Positions 9,524 through 21,500 of a stretch of 64,000 nt of DNA are shown one piece after another. Both the position numbers and the translations under genes were made by a program. The DNA lies in NCBI GenBank assembly GCA_029339195.1, contig JAPTJF010000200.1, forward strand, positions 1 to 64,000, in the 5' to 3' direction. Source of the DNA: Micractinium sp. NFX-FRZ. Its lineage: Eukaryota > Chlorophyta > Trebouxiophyceae > Chlorellales > Chlorellaceae. Position 1 is the stretch's first letter, and each line of letters opens with the position of its first letter. The notes below the pieces were generated by a model. That model was not told where the DNA came from. It saw only the letters and a program-made list of their open reading frames with translations, and made no database searches.

Positions 9524-12500
9524 ATGGCCGGGACGCTCCCAGCCGACAGTGCCGAACCCTGCTCGCCCTTTGCCGACGAGACAGAGCAGCCACTGCTCAC
9601 CAGCCGCAGCTTGTCAATTGAGGCGGGAGATGGAGTCCAGCAGCATGCTCACCAGCAGCAGCAGGCCGCAGACGGCGGCAAGGCGGCGGAGGACGCCGTT
9701 GCCACAGGCTGCCCACGGCCCGCTGAATTCGGCAAGGTATGCTATTGCAAATGTCCGATTCTGCATTGACCAGTTGCTTGAAGTTATCATTCTACCGTAT
9801 CGCTTCACGACAATCCTGCGAGCATGGGCGCCGGCGCTGCACCCGACCCCTCGCCGCCGCCGACACGCCTCGCCGCCCACCGCTGGACCGCGCCGCCCAC
9901 TGGGGCAGGCCCACCCCTCTGCCGCCTGAACTGTCGCAGGAGGTAGTGGAGCAGTCACGGCTGGCGGGTCCTCTGGCGCTGAACCTCATCGCCAACTATA
10001 GCCTGAACATCGTGTCCCTCTCCTTTGTGGGCAAGCTGGGAGACACGCAGCAGCTGGCGGCGGCGGCGCTGGGCACCACGCTATCGGCCATGAGCGGTGC
10101 GTGCCTTGCAAGGGTTGGGGGTGTCACCTGCAGGTGCCGCTGCTGCCTGCACGTTCGTGCTGCAGTCGCGTACCTTTGCTAGACGAGGCCTTGTGACCGC
10201 CCTTGCTCCCGTTGGCCAGCCTTCAAGGAAGTTCCTCCCTGGCACTGCCGCTGGAAGTTTTCTTTTTTTGGCCTTGCTTGCTCAAACAGACACTGCAACG
10301 TGGTTTCAATCTAACCCGCCCACCCCCTTGCGGGAGCTGCAGGCAAGATCCCTCTCATGGGCATGTGTGGCGCTGTTGACACCCTTGCAAGCCAGGCTGT
10401 AGGCGCCGGCCAGCCGGTGCGCAGGAGTGAGGGGTGTGTGTGCCAGCAGTGCTGGGCTGGGCTGGGCTGGCGGCTGTGCGGTGCTGGAAGCGCTGCCGCT
10501 CACGGCAGCCGCCCTTGGCAGGCGGCGGCTGTGCCATGCTGGCAGCTTCTGCCGCGCACGGCAGCCGTCCGTGGCAGACGGTTCACACGCATGCATGCAT
10601 CATCACCCTGCCCTCCCCCTTCCACTCGTCCCTAAATGTACAGGTGGGGGCCATCTTCTGGCGCTCGGTGCTCTTCCTGGCGCTGCACTGCCTCCCAATC
10701 ACCGGCCTCTTTGTGGCGGTGCCCTCGCTGCTGGCGTGGGGGGGCCAGCCTGCGGACGTGTGCGCCCTGGTCCGTGCATACTTGATGGCCCTGCTGCCCA
10801 ACCTGTTTGTGGATGCGGTGGCGCGGTGAGTCTGGTAGGAGGGGGTGGGGCAAGGTACCCAGGTTGGGGTTTGGAGCAAGGACGCTGCAGGCGGCATGAG
10901 GCCCCCGCTGGCAAGGATTTTGCGCCGTGCAGCCACGGGCGCTGCGCTCATTCAGGCGCTGTGCTGGCATACAGGCAGCGGGGCTGCTGCCTGGCAGTGG
11001 GGTGCTCCTCCTCCTCTGGCTCCCCACCAGAAGAACCCTGTAACTCCACACACAACCCTGGTGCGCCCACCCACTGCCTTTCCCCTCTCCCCCCCCGGTA
11101 CTCTACCCCCTCCAACCCCATTCCCCCTCTTGCAGGCCCCTGAACCGCATCCTGGTCGCCCAGCGCATCACGCAGCCTCAAATGACTGTGGGCCTGCTGG
11201 TGGCGGCACAGCACGTGGGTGTCTGCTGGCTGCTGGTCAACCGCTCTGGCATGGGCTACCTGGGCGCCGCCTTTGCCAGCTGCTGGTCCAACCTCCTCTC
11301 GGTGGCCCTGCTGGCCGCCTGGGTGGCGGTGGCGGGGCAGGGGGTCAAGGTGTGGGGTGGGCGGCCCACGAGAGAGGTGCTGGCGGGGTGGCGCCAGTTT
11401 GCGGGGCTCGCGTACGCGTCCGCAGGTGCGTGCGCGCTGAGGGAGGGGGAGCAAACTACCCTGGCCCCGCCTGCCTGCCTGACCTGGCGTGCTTGCCTGC
11501 CAGGCTGGCAAGGGGGTCGACTCTTTGAGGGCAGGACCACGTGCCATCCTTGGTGGCCACAGCAATGCAGAGCATCCAATTGCAGCGGTGCGCTGAGCCG
11601 CCTCGCAACCGCCACGGGCCCCTTGTGCTTCCCCTGTCCTTGTGCAGCCATGAAGTGTATTGAGAGCTGGAGCTTCTCTCTCATGAACATCCTGGCAGGG
11701 TGGCTGCCGGGAGCAGCGCAGTCGGTGGCAGCCATTGCTGTGGCATTCAACCTCTACGGTGCGCCCTGCTGCTGTGCTGCTCTGTGCTGCGATGTCGCCA
11801 GCTGGTGTTGGCGTGCGCTCCTGGCGGCTCCATGCTGCCTTCCCTGCTCAGCTCCGTCCGCGGCCCCCCCTTGCTGTTCCGCCCAACCCGTGAACCTCAC
11901 GGCCCCATCCTGCCCCTACCCCACCCCCACCCCACCTCCAACCCCCATTTCCGCAGGCATCCTGTTCATGGGGTTCAGCGCCTTTGCCATGGCCGCCTCC
12001 ACGCGCGTGGGCAACGCGCTGGGCGCCGGCAGCGCCTCCCGCGCCCGCCTGGCCGCCCTGTCCGCCGCGCTCGTCGCCCCCGCCATCTGGGTGCTGGTCG
12101 CCGCCATCCTCACCACGCCCGCCACCCAAAACTTGCTGCTTGGGCTGTTCACGACGGGGGCAGACGAGCTGCTGCTGCAGCGCATGCGCTCCCTGCTCTA
12201 TCTGGTAGTCCTCTTAGAGCTGTTTGACGGGGCGCAGACGATCATGAGCGGCATCATCGCCGGGGTGGGCAAGCAGCGGCACGGGAGCGCTATCAACGTC
12301 GTCGCCTATTGGTTCCTTGCGGTGTGTGCGGGCGTGCGAGGCGGTGGGGGTTGTTGGGTGCTGCTGGGGGGGCGGTGGGGGTTGTTGGGTGCTGGGGGGG
12401 CGTGGTGGGGGCGTGGTGGGTGCTGGGCAGCACAGCGAGGGCAGCATTGAGAGGGCAATGGTGGTCTCCTGCCAGCTGCCAGTGCATTGGGTGGGAACTG

Positions 12501-12889
12501 GGGCGGGATGCAGCGGTGGAGCAGGGGCAGGCCTGGTGGGCTGGCTGGCATGTGGGCCAGGCACCCACATGCGCTGGCAGCGCAGCGCAGGCACGGGTGC
12601 GGTGTGCATGCAGGCATGCAAGGGGGGCACATCACAGCCAGGACACATTGCGTGGTGCAAGTAATGCTGGCCCCGCTCCCCTCCCCGCCCCTCCCCTGCC
12701 CTGCAGGTGCCCGTGGCCTGTGCCCTGGGCTTCTGGGCAAAGCTGGGCGTGGTGGGCTTCTACAGCGGAATGGTGCTGGGCCCCATGGTTCAATCCATCG
12801 CATACCTGATGCTCATCCTGCGGCTGCACTGGGGCCGCGAGGCAGCGGCGGCGCAGCAGCGTGCGGCAGCTGCAGCTGCCCCACTCTGA
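9524..12889 (+). CDS. MATE family efflux transporter
   Basis: Eight exons (9524-9736, 9940-10096, 10343-10416, 10644-10825, 11136-11425, 11648-11758, 11957-12321, 12707-12889) join without phase error to 524 residues. After a hydrophilic N-terminus of about 75 residues come about 12 hydrophobic segments. MATE landmarks include MGMCGAVDTLASQAVGAGQP (the usual CGALDTLCGQAYGA motif) and, in the second half, AASTRVGNALGAGSA. MATE proteins in plants export organic acids, alkaloids or other toxic organic cations using proton or sodium gradients, at the plasma membrane or tonoplast. The substrate and location here are unknown. The long introns after exons 3 and 7 are G-rich. Confidence 0.93.
12342..12432. 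repeat. G-rich tandem repeat in a MATE intron
   Basis: Two near-identical copies of GGCGGTGGGGGTTGTTGGGTGCTG, followed by further GGGGG and GGTGGG blocks, lie just after the seventh exon. Many runs of three or more G on the coding strand give G-quadruplex potential. Confidence 0.6.
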
Positions 12890-13411
12890 TGCGCGCCGCA
12901 TACAGCAGCTGGCCTGGGCAGCCCTGCATTCCCTTCTTGTGTTCGCTTCGGCTGCCTGTGACAGCTGGTTGTCTACATGAAGGGCGGTGCGAGAGCTACA
13001 AGAACAGTGCACGTCTAGGACTGGCGACTTTGCTAAAAAGCTTGAGCCCAATGTGGGTCAAAGTACATGGCCTTTGCGTCGTGTCGTGTGTTTGGGTGCG
13101 GTATACTGTGGTGTTGAAGGGAAACAGGCGTAGGGGGTGGAAACAGGGGGGGGGGGGCGGGGGGCAGCCTAGCCAGGCAAAACGACGGCAGGGGGCACGG
13201 CAGGCAGGGCAGTACATTCAGGGAGCAAGAGAGGTGGGTTGTTCGGGTAGGGTGGGCTCAGGGGAGGGGCGGCACATCAGGGGAGTGTGTGGCGCCCTCG
13301 GCGATCAGCCGGCAGCACTGGCCTTGATCAGCGAGCATCATGGGGCCTGGCTGTTCACACAGCCGGCGGAGCACGAAAATAGGCGGGCAGGCACAGGTGG
13401 GCAGGGCGCCC
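12890..13411. other. Convergent intergenic region, MATE and coiled-coil gene
   Basis: 522 bases between two 3' ends. It contains a run of 12 G at 13146-13157 followed by CGGGGGG. I see no gene and no TGTAA-type polyadenylation signal. Confidence 0.6.
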
Positions 13412-14459
13412 TCACCGCCGCGCCAGCAGCTCCCGCGCCAGCAGCCTGCCCAGCTTGCTGGAGTACGGGGAGCGCGGCAGGGCGGAGCGGCTGCCGCCGC
13501 CCCGCAGGGTCAGCCTGCCCATGTCCTGCCCCAGCTGGTCCACGCCCGCCGTCAGCGCGCTGAGCCGCGCGCTGAGCTCGCACTGTGTCGCCTGCAGCTC
13601 CGCGTTGAGCGCCTGCAGGCTGCTCTGTGAGGCCGCATGCTTGCTCTGCACCACCGACAGCCGCTGGCTCACGCCGTCCAGCAGCTCCAGCACGGCTGGC
13701 AGGCTGCAGGTGGGGTGGGGTGGGGTGGTGGGGGGCAGGGTCAGGGTGAGGGTTGGTGAACATCCTCCAGCACGGCTGGGAGGCTGCAGGCGGGGTGGGG
13801 TGGGTGGGGGGAGACAGGGTCAAGGCGAGGGTTGGTGAACATCCTCCAGCACGGCTGGGAGGCTGCAGGCGGGTTGGGTGGGCGGGGCGAGGCAGGGCAC
13901 AGCGAGGGCTGATGAACGCCCCCTGCACGGCTAAGAGGCTGCAGGTGAAGTTGGCAGCAAGCGGCACCGGCGGAGCGTGGGCAGGGGAGGGTGTGGACCA
14001 CGGGTGGGCTGGGGTCAACGTGCCAGGAAAGCCAGAATGCGCATCGCTCTGGCCATGCAGCGGCCCCCATGCCTGTTGCCGCGAGCTTTCAGGCACGCTG
14101 CATAGCCTCTCCACCCACCTGCTGCGAGCGGTGCTGCTGCTGTTGCTGCTGCTGTTGCTGGTGTGCGCGCCGCCGGCACGTGTCGGCGGGGCCGCCAACT
14201 CGGGTGCCCCCTGCTCTTGGCCTTGCGCCCTGCATAACACACTTAGAATAGTGCTGAAAAACTCAGGATCACTTGCACCCACGTAAATGAGCATGTTGAT
14301 ACTAATCAGAAGAGAACGGAGGCACTGCCCACTCGCGCACCTGACAGACATGGACAGGCGCCGCCGCGCTGGCCGGCCCGCGGCACCGGGGCCAGGCGGC
14401 AGCGCCGCACCCGCTGCGCAGCCATGCTTATGACACAGAGCACTGTTGAATGACTGCAT
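13412..14459 (-). CDS. Small plastid-targeted coiled-coil protein
   Basis: Three exons (14459-14341, 14229-14119, 13703-13412) join in phase to 173 residues. The N-terminus starts MQSFNSALCHKHGCAAGAAL and continues to RRRLSMSV, rich in Ala, Arg and Ser with few acids, which fits a chloroplast transit peptide. A Ser/Asn-rich linker follows. The last 95 residues are helical and heptad-like (LPAVLELLDGVSQRLS, then LQALNAELQATQCELSARLS) and end in a basic tail. I do not recognise the family. The frame is open upstream to 14543, but only from a TTG. The last acceptor lies in a tandem array of splice-site copies. Confidence 0.72.
13688..13950. repeat. Tandem repeat of about 79 bases copying a splice acceptor
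   Basis: The motif CAGCACGGCTGG begins at 13688, 13768 and 13847, with a decayed fourth copy at about 13925 (spacings 80, 79, 78). Each unit carries, on the minus strand, a CTGCAG acceptor followed by a copy of the start of the coiled-coil gene's last exon (SLPAVLE). Only the 13703 acceptor leads into the full exon. The next copy upstream reads SLPAVLEDVHQPSP and then a stop. Confidence 0.85.
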
Positions 14460-15065
14460 AGCGGTTGCAGGGGCGCTGGGTCGGTCGACAGCGGCGGTGA
14501 GCAGGCAGTTGCGGAGGTTGTTCGAGTTTTCAACGTCCCTCAACGTGGGTTGGCACTAAATGCGAGTGGTTTCACGCGGGAAGGACACAGGCTGAATGCG
14601 AGAGCGGTCGAGACCAAAACCAGTTCCTGCTGGCGTTGTTAGCAGCAGCGCCAGCTGGCGGCGGCGCCACGGCACCTACACATGGGCAACTGCCACTTGC
14701 CTCCTCCCTCGACCATGACATCGCAGCTAAACCCGGTCCCTGGTTTCCCGGTGAACATCGGTGCTATTCACATCACAGGATTGTGTTTGGCATGTGGGAT
14801 GTCAGCGTGCATTATGTGGCAGAACAGGTAGTGTGGTGTGGTGTGAACAGTGTTGGGGAGCGAAGCGGGGGCGGTGGCAGGAGGCCCCACAAAACAGAAC
14901 CAAGCAAAGCTTGAGCAACACAAAGCAAAGCCCCGCTCAAAGAGGGAGGAGGGGCGGACAAATAGGGGGACGGGATCACTAGGGAAGGCAAGTGCGAGGG
15001 ACGAAATAGGGAGGGAGTCACGAGGGATGAATAAGGCGGGAAAGGCGCTGAGGGCCCGCTTCCCG
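14460..15065. other. Intergenic region, coiled-coil gene start to GT31 end
   Basis: 606 bases between two minus-strand genes. It holds the presumed promoter of the coiled-coil gene and the 3' flank of the GT31 gene. A GTGTG-type short repeat lies near 14829. I see no gene. Confidence 0.55.
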
Positions 15066-18000
15066 CTACCGCTGGACCGCTGTGCCGCTACCACCGGTCC
15101 CCACGGTGCTGGAGGTACCCAGAGCACCCGCTGCGGCGGCGCCGGCGGCTGCAGCATCCACTTGGGTGCTGCCGGTGCCAGCACCCACAATCTCAGGCTG
15201 GCTCTGCCGGCCAGCGTCCATCGCCGTGGTTGCAGCGGTGCCCAGCACAGTTTCGCTGGCGGCGCTGCCAGATCCGCCAACGGTCTGGCTACCTGCGGTG
15301 CTGCTGCCAAGCGCGCTGCCAGCGGCCTGGGCCGTGCCAGCCGAGGCTGCCGTCGCTGTTGCTGCTGCCGTCGTGCTGCTGCGGCTCCTGCTGCCCATGC
15401 CAGCCGCGCCACCGGCAGCACCGCTGCCCGCACCCGATGCAGCAGCACCAAGCACCGCTGCCAAGGTGCCGCTGTTGCTGGCGGCGGCGTCGCTGCTCTC
15501 GACCTCGGCAGGCGGCGGGCGCGGCGGGGGCGGCGGCGAGTCCATGGGCCGCCCCGCGGCGCGCAGGTAGCTGACGCGCTGCTCCGCCCAGTGCTGCTTC
15601 TTCTCCTGGCTGAAGTGCTCCTGGATGGAGGCGGGCAGCACCCAGGGCTCGGGCGCGCTGCAGTTGGCCACGCGGCTGCCCACAAAGCGCATCTTGGTGG
15701 GGGAGTCAATCTTGTGCAGCACCAGCCAGGGGTCGGTGCTGCACATGCCCTCCTCAAAGTCCTCGGCCAGCTGGAAGCGCGTCACAAACCGCTCCCCCGG
15801 CTTCCTGCAGAGCACACAGTTGGTGCAGGCGGTGTGGTTGGTTGGTTGGTCTGAAGCATGGGGGAATGTGAAAAGCTTCGCAGGAGGCATGCGCGGGCAC
15901 GTGCTGGGCACGCCGCCGGTGCTGCCTGCTGCCGGCGGCTGTCAGGTGCCTGCACGCACCCAAGAAATACCCTGCCCCCTTTCTTTGCCTCGAAAGGCCC
16001 ACCTGACGGGCGGCTTGAAGCAGCAAGGCGCTGCCCATGTGTAGAAGCGCGGGTGGTCGATGTGGCGCAGGTCCATGGCCATCAGCCAGAAGCCCAGCGT
16101 CGCATCCTCAATGGGCGTGAACTGCAGGCAGCAGCGGGGAGCAGTATTACAAGAGGGTGGGTGGCATGGCAGGTAGCCAGTGCAGCAGCGCAAAGTGGGA
16201 GCCTCGGAGCCAGAACCGTGCACGCACAGCGCGGCGGGCCACAGCTGTGCAGGCAGGGCAGCACGGAGCGAGCTGCGCGACACGGCGCGGCATGGCTCTC
16301 CCCCGGCTGGCACCTCATTCCCACGCCCCACCACCCCTTGAAACAAGGCACGGCGCACGCAGGCACGCACAAGCAGGCACCGACACGCAGCACCCCGCCC
16401 AATGTGCCCGCCCACCTTGAGGTGCATGCGCATGTGCACGTCCACCAGCACGCGTGCCACCTCGCCGCCCATCACGTAGCCGCCCCCCATCATGTAGTTG
16501 GGGTACTGCCTCAGGCCTGCACACAAGGAGGCGGGCAGGCGGGCAGGCAGGCGGACACGTTGGCGGGAGGGGCTGCAGCAAGAGGCTCGCACGTTGGGCT
16601 TGGGGAACAAGGGGCAGTGCAGCTGTGCACGTGCTTCTGTGGGCTGCGGCAGCAGGCGGGGCCCAGGGGAGGCAGCAGGGTGCCACGCAGCAGCCGCGGC
16701 ACGCAGGCAACCAGACGCACCCAGCACGCCACCCCTCCTTCCGCCCCAGTCGTGCCCAGGCGAAGCCGGCGCCGAGTGCATGTGCCGCCGCCCCTGCGCT
16801 CCCACCCCCCTGCGCCCACGCACCAGTGTGGTTGTGGAACGCCGCGTTGTTCCACTTGTGCCCCGGCTGCAGCAGCACCTCGCTGTGCTTGGCCATGCGC
16901 CCCATGTAGATGCGCTCATTCACACACCCCGGGTTCTCGCACAGCGCGCGCAGCTGCGCCACCATGGGCGGCACATTGATGAACGCATCGTCGTCCGTCT
17001 TGAGCACAAACGCTGCGTCGTAGTTCAGGGCAGCGTACTCCAGCACCTGCAATGGGTCGCAGCAGCATGCACCGCGGGGGGTGAGCACGGTTGAGCATCC
17101 GCAGGGCGGGCTTGCCGCCAGAATGCCAGAGCAGCGTGCATGTGGTGGCATGCTCCACACACTCTGCAAGCTGTACACTACCTGGATGTGTATGGCACAG
17201 CTCAGAACAGTGCGCCCCTGCATACAAAGCTGGATGCAACATAGCACTGCGCGCTGCATAGCCCTGCCGCTACCAGCACCACGCTCTCCAAGCAGGCACT
17301 CACGTGAAACGTCTTGTAAAGAATCGACTTGTAGTTGGTCTTCTGCTGCACAAACACTATGTCGCCGTAGGCCTCCAACTCCTTCTCAACCTGCACAGCA
17401 GGGTGCAAACGGTCGACGTGTGTGAGTGCCGCCATACACCGCCGCACACGCGTCGGTACCGCTGCTCAAGAGAGCCTCCCCTGCGCCCACTGCAACCGAG
17501 ACGCAGGCAACCCCATTCTCCAGAACGCGCTGCAACTAATCAAGGAGTGCAGGCACAACCGCTATGCTGATGGTAGGGCATGTGCATTTCACTAGGGTCA
17601 GCATTAGCTGGCATGAGCCCACCTGCGGCGTGCGCTCGTCCTCTGAAAGAATGAACTTGGAGACGACCTCCCCCGGTATCTGCGCCTTGGTGGACCAGGC
17701 CTCACGCACTGCCAGACGGCGGTGCCGGTAGCCGCGCCCAGACAGGATGCCAATAAAGAGGAAGAGCTTGGGCAGGTCGCTGGCCGCGGTGGTGGCGCCG
17801 CCGGCTACACGCAGGCTGGCGGCAGCGGCGCTGGGCGCGCCCCCGTCGCTGCCGCCTGCAGCCCCTAGGCTGCCATCCTCCAGGCCCGAGGAGCCTCCCT
17901 GCATCTCGCAATTGCTGCCCAGGCACGGGAGCGCCGCCTCTTGCACAAGGGACCGCGCCGGGTGCCTGTGCAGCGGTTGCTGCAGAGTGCTGCTGCTGCC

Positions 18001-18129
18001 ACGCCTAAATACCAGCAAGCCCACCAGGCATGCCAGCACGAAGGGTGCCAAGGCGCTGAACGCTACCCGCTGGCAGCTGACGCGCTGCCGCTGCCCCCAC
18101 AAGGAGGTGTAACTGTGGGGCCTCTTCAT
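15066..18129 (-). CDS. GT31-family beta-1,3-galactosyltransferase, type II membrane protein
   Basis: Six exons (18129-17623, 17390-17304, 17046-16824, 16516-16416, 16121-16003, 15804-15066) give 591 residues. A short basic N-terminus is followed by one hydrophobic span (FSALAPFVLACLVGLLVF), as in Golgi type II enzymes. The catalytic domain shows FLFIGILSG, RRLAVREAW, an FVLKTDDDAFINV (DxD-type) metal/nucleotide-sugar motif, YPNYMMGGGYVMGGE and an EDATLG segment. All are expected in GT31 galactosyltransferases. In green algae and plants the family includes enzymes that galactosylate hydroxyproline on wall proteins; that acceptor is inference here. The C-terminus carries an unusual tail of about 150 residues, mainly Ala, Ser, Gly and Thr. 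Confidence 0.9.
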
Positions 18130-18522
18130 GTTGACATAAGTTCAGATTGAGTGGTGTTGTAATATGCGCAGGAAGGGGGGACCGTCGCCGTGTAAGCCAA
18201 CGCGGTGTTTGAGTGCGCCTGGCCAGCGTGGCACTGCATGTCTTCCCCCCACTGCTCTAAGAACCATCACAGTCATTTGCCATGTCCGAACATGCATTGG
18301 GGGCACCCATGGAGCAGGGCGCCCGCCCTGCAAGCGACCACAGAAGTGCCTGTGGACATCCGGCCGCCACGGCCTGTTTGTCTGTATTAGGTCTGCCCAG
18401 CATGCTTCAAGGAGAAGCACACAAGAGTTGTACGATTACAGGTCAGTGATATGATATCGAGCACCAGGCAGCCTGGCTGCAAGCGTCACAACCGCCAGCC
18501 GGCGTACCGCCACAGAGCAGCG
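18130..18522. other. Intergenic region with HDAC polyadenylation signal
   Basis: 393 bases between the GT31 start and the HDAC stop, both minus strand. Apart from the TGTAA noted separately, no feature is visible. Confidence 0.55.
18436..18440 (-). terminator. Candidate TGTAA polyadenylation signal, HDAC gene
   Basis: TGTAA on the minus strand, about 83 bases past the HDAC stop. TGTAA is the usual signal in chlorophyte algae. The spacing matches the candidates after GSH2 and the BEACH gene. Confidence 0.45.
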
Positions 18523-21500
18523 TCACCCGCAGGCAGCACAGCTGTCGGAGAGCTGGAACTCGCTGAACAATGCCTGGATGCTGCGCGCGATGCAGGGCGT
18601 GGAGGCCTGGGTGTAGCCGCCGCTGAGCAGCATCAGAATTGGCACGCGGTGGCTCGCCGCCGCCGCCCACACCAGGCGGTCCCGCTCCACAACGCCCGCC
18701 TCGCTCACGCTCAGCCGGCCCAGCGGATCGCCTGCGGCCGCAGCGGGGCAATGGGGCATCGCAAACGAGCAGCGGGCAGATTTTAAGTATAGCACGGTCC
18801 TGAGTTGCCTCGGGCGCAGGGCGCAGACCAAGACGGGGCACAGCCTGCCCAGGCTTCCCCCACCGCCGCATTTCCCTCCCACCGGGCCCCCAACCGCCGC
18901 TCTTCCCCACGCCCGGGGAAGAGGCCCTTCGACCCGCCGCCGCCAGCCCCTCCCACCTTGCAGGATGTCGGTGCCGGCATTGTAGATGAGCAGGTCGGGC
19001 TGGAACTCGGCAAACGCGCGGCCCAGCGCCCCAGACACCGCCTCCAGATACTCTTCATCCTCCACATTGATTTCCAGCTCCACCCGCTGGTTGATGGCCT
19101 GGCGGGGGGAGAGTGCCAGCCATGGTGGGCAAGCAACGCTTGGCAAATCAAGCCGGTGACTCGGCCTGGATCCACTGGCTCCAGGGGCAGGCACAAGAGG
19201 CAGGCGGGCTGGCTCGCAGGGGGGAGACACGGCAGGCCAGTTCCCAGAGACAGTGCCGGAGTAGCACCCGCCGCCACTGGTCCATCCATCCATTGCTGGT
19301 GCCCCCTACCTGCTTGGCCTCTTTGTCCCAGGGGTACAGCCTGCCGCCGTACACATCCACGATGTACAGGTCGTCATCCTGCGTGTGCAGCTTGCACCGC
19401 TCCACGCCGTTGCCCTGCAGGCGGGCAGGCCGTCGGTTTGTGGGGGCATCGGCCGTGCGGTCTGGGCGTGAAGGCAGGCCCCCAAAGCAAAGGACAGAAG
19501 CGGCTGCACGACAGCACTTGGCTGATCACACATGCCGGCCAGAAGCCAGCCCACGCCTCGCGCGTGCTGCTCTGCTGCGCCACAGATCCACTGCTTGCCG
19601 TCCCGTCCCAGCCCCTGCCCTGGTGAAGCGGGCTCCCTCTTTGGGCCCTCACCTGGTGCGCATCTAGGCCCACCCCCAGCATACCGCCTGGCAGCGCCCC
19701 CTGCCCCATAGGCAGTTGCATGGTGCACGTCCAAATGCACGTTTTCATGACCCCTACAGAACCCTGCCTTCACAAGCAACAAGTGTACTAAACACATCTC
19801 ACCTGGTGCAAACTTAGGTCCATCACCAGCACTCCGCCTGGCCTACCCTCGCAGGCCCTTTCTCGGTGCAACTCTGGATGCACAACCATGCAACCCTGGC
19901 AGAACCATGCCTTCATTCCGTGAGGCTTAGTTCCTATAAACACATCTCACCTGGTGCACATCCAGGTCCACCACCATGATCCGCCTGGCAGCACCCCCTG
20001 ACGCCGCCCTCAGCCGGCGCAGCGCCAGGTTGATGTCGGCATACGGGCACCAGCCGCCGCCCTGTGGAGGAGGAAGGAGCAGCAAGGGAGGGCCAGGGGA
20101 GGGCAGGTTAGGGCGGCAGAAAAGTAGACCTGTTGCTGGGCGGCGCCGCTGCTGGCAGCTCGCCGGCAGCACACACCAACCAGCCTGCCTGCCATGCCCA
20201 TGCCCGTCCCAACCGCCTGCCCCTCGTCCCAGCACACGTCCCACAGCGGCGCGCTCACATCGTTGTGGTAAGCATGGTGCATCCCGCCACCGACATTTAT
20301 TGCCCACCCGCGCTCCATGGCCAGTGCTGCTGCCAGCATGGTGCCGCCCGCCATGGTGGCCATGGGGCTCAGCACCTTGCGGCGCAGCACCGCTGGCGGC
20401 AGCAGCAGCAGGGGTGCCAGCTCGGTGACCTGCCGGGTGGGCAGAGTTGGCAGGGAGGCAGGCATGGGGAAGGCGCGGTGCAGCCAAGGGGCGCAGACAG
20501 CGTGTGTTGTCTGGATAGCTGTGCAACGAGCATGATCTGCCTGCTGTGGGGCGCTGCTTCCGAACGGGACCACCTCAATCCACGCCTGCACCTCGAGCCT
20601 GGCCTCGCGTGCTCCCGTTGTGCACGACGAAGCAGGCACAGCAGGGACCTGCAGCACCCCAGCCCTTTCTCGCCCCCTCACCTGCGCCACTTTGAATGAG
20701 CTGGAGTTGAGCTTCTGCAGGTACTCCTCTGTGTGCACCTCCCTCAGGATCTCGTGAGTCGCCTCTGCCGCCTGCACCAGCTGCCCCGGGTGCAGCACCC
20801 CCGCCTCCTCCAGGAGTGCCAGCACGCGCTTGTACTTTTTGGAGTCGAACGGGTGCAGCCGCTCCAGCCCAAAGAAGCCTGCAGGGTTTAACGAAGGGAG
20901 ACGTTTGCAAAGAAGCTGCTAGCGAGGTGCTGTGTCATGTGGGTACAGGGGCCGGGGTGCCATGCAAAGGAGGAGGGTCAGAGCGGAACAGGGGCAGGGT
21001 GGCGGAGCCAGCTGGGATGTGTCGGGAGCGGAATGATTGTAATCAAGCGCGGCCCTCAAACGCATCGCACGCACATGCGCATTGGCAACTCACATAGGCG
21101 CTCAGCCACGTGCACTTCAAGCACGCCCACATAGAGCCGGCAGCGGGCAGCAGCAGCAGCACACCCTGACAGCACAACCCACCGATGTGGTTCATTGTCC
21201 TGACAGCACAACCCACCAATGTTGTATGCATCATTGTAAGTGATGGGCAGCTTGTCTTTGCTGGGCCAGCCCCCCAGGTCGCTGTACTGGTCCCGGATTG
21301 TGGCCGCTATGTCGGGCCTGCATGGTGGGGACTTGGTTAACGTGCCGATGTAGGATGAGCTCACTGTGCAACCTGCTGGACGCTGGTGTATATTGGCACC
21401 GCCCCAAGCAAGGGTGCCTCACTCCTGAGAGAGGACAACCAATGGGGGAAGGCTAGACGCTGCCGCGAAAGGCCAGCTTGCCTGCCCTGGGCCGTGCCTG

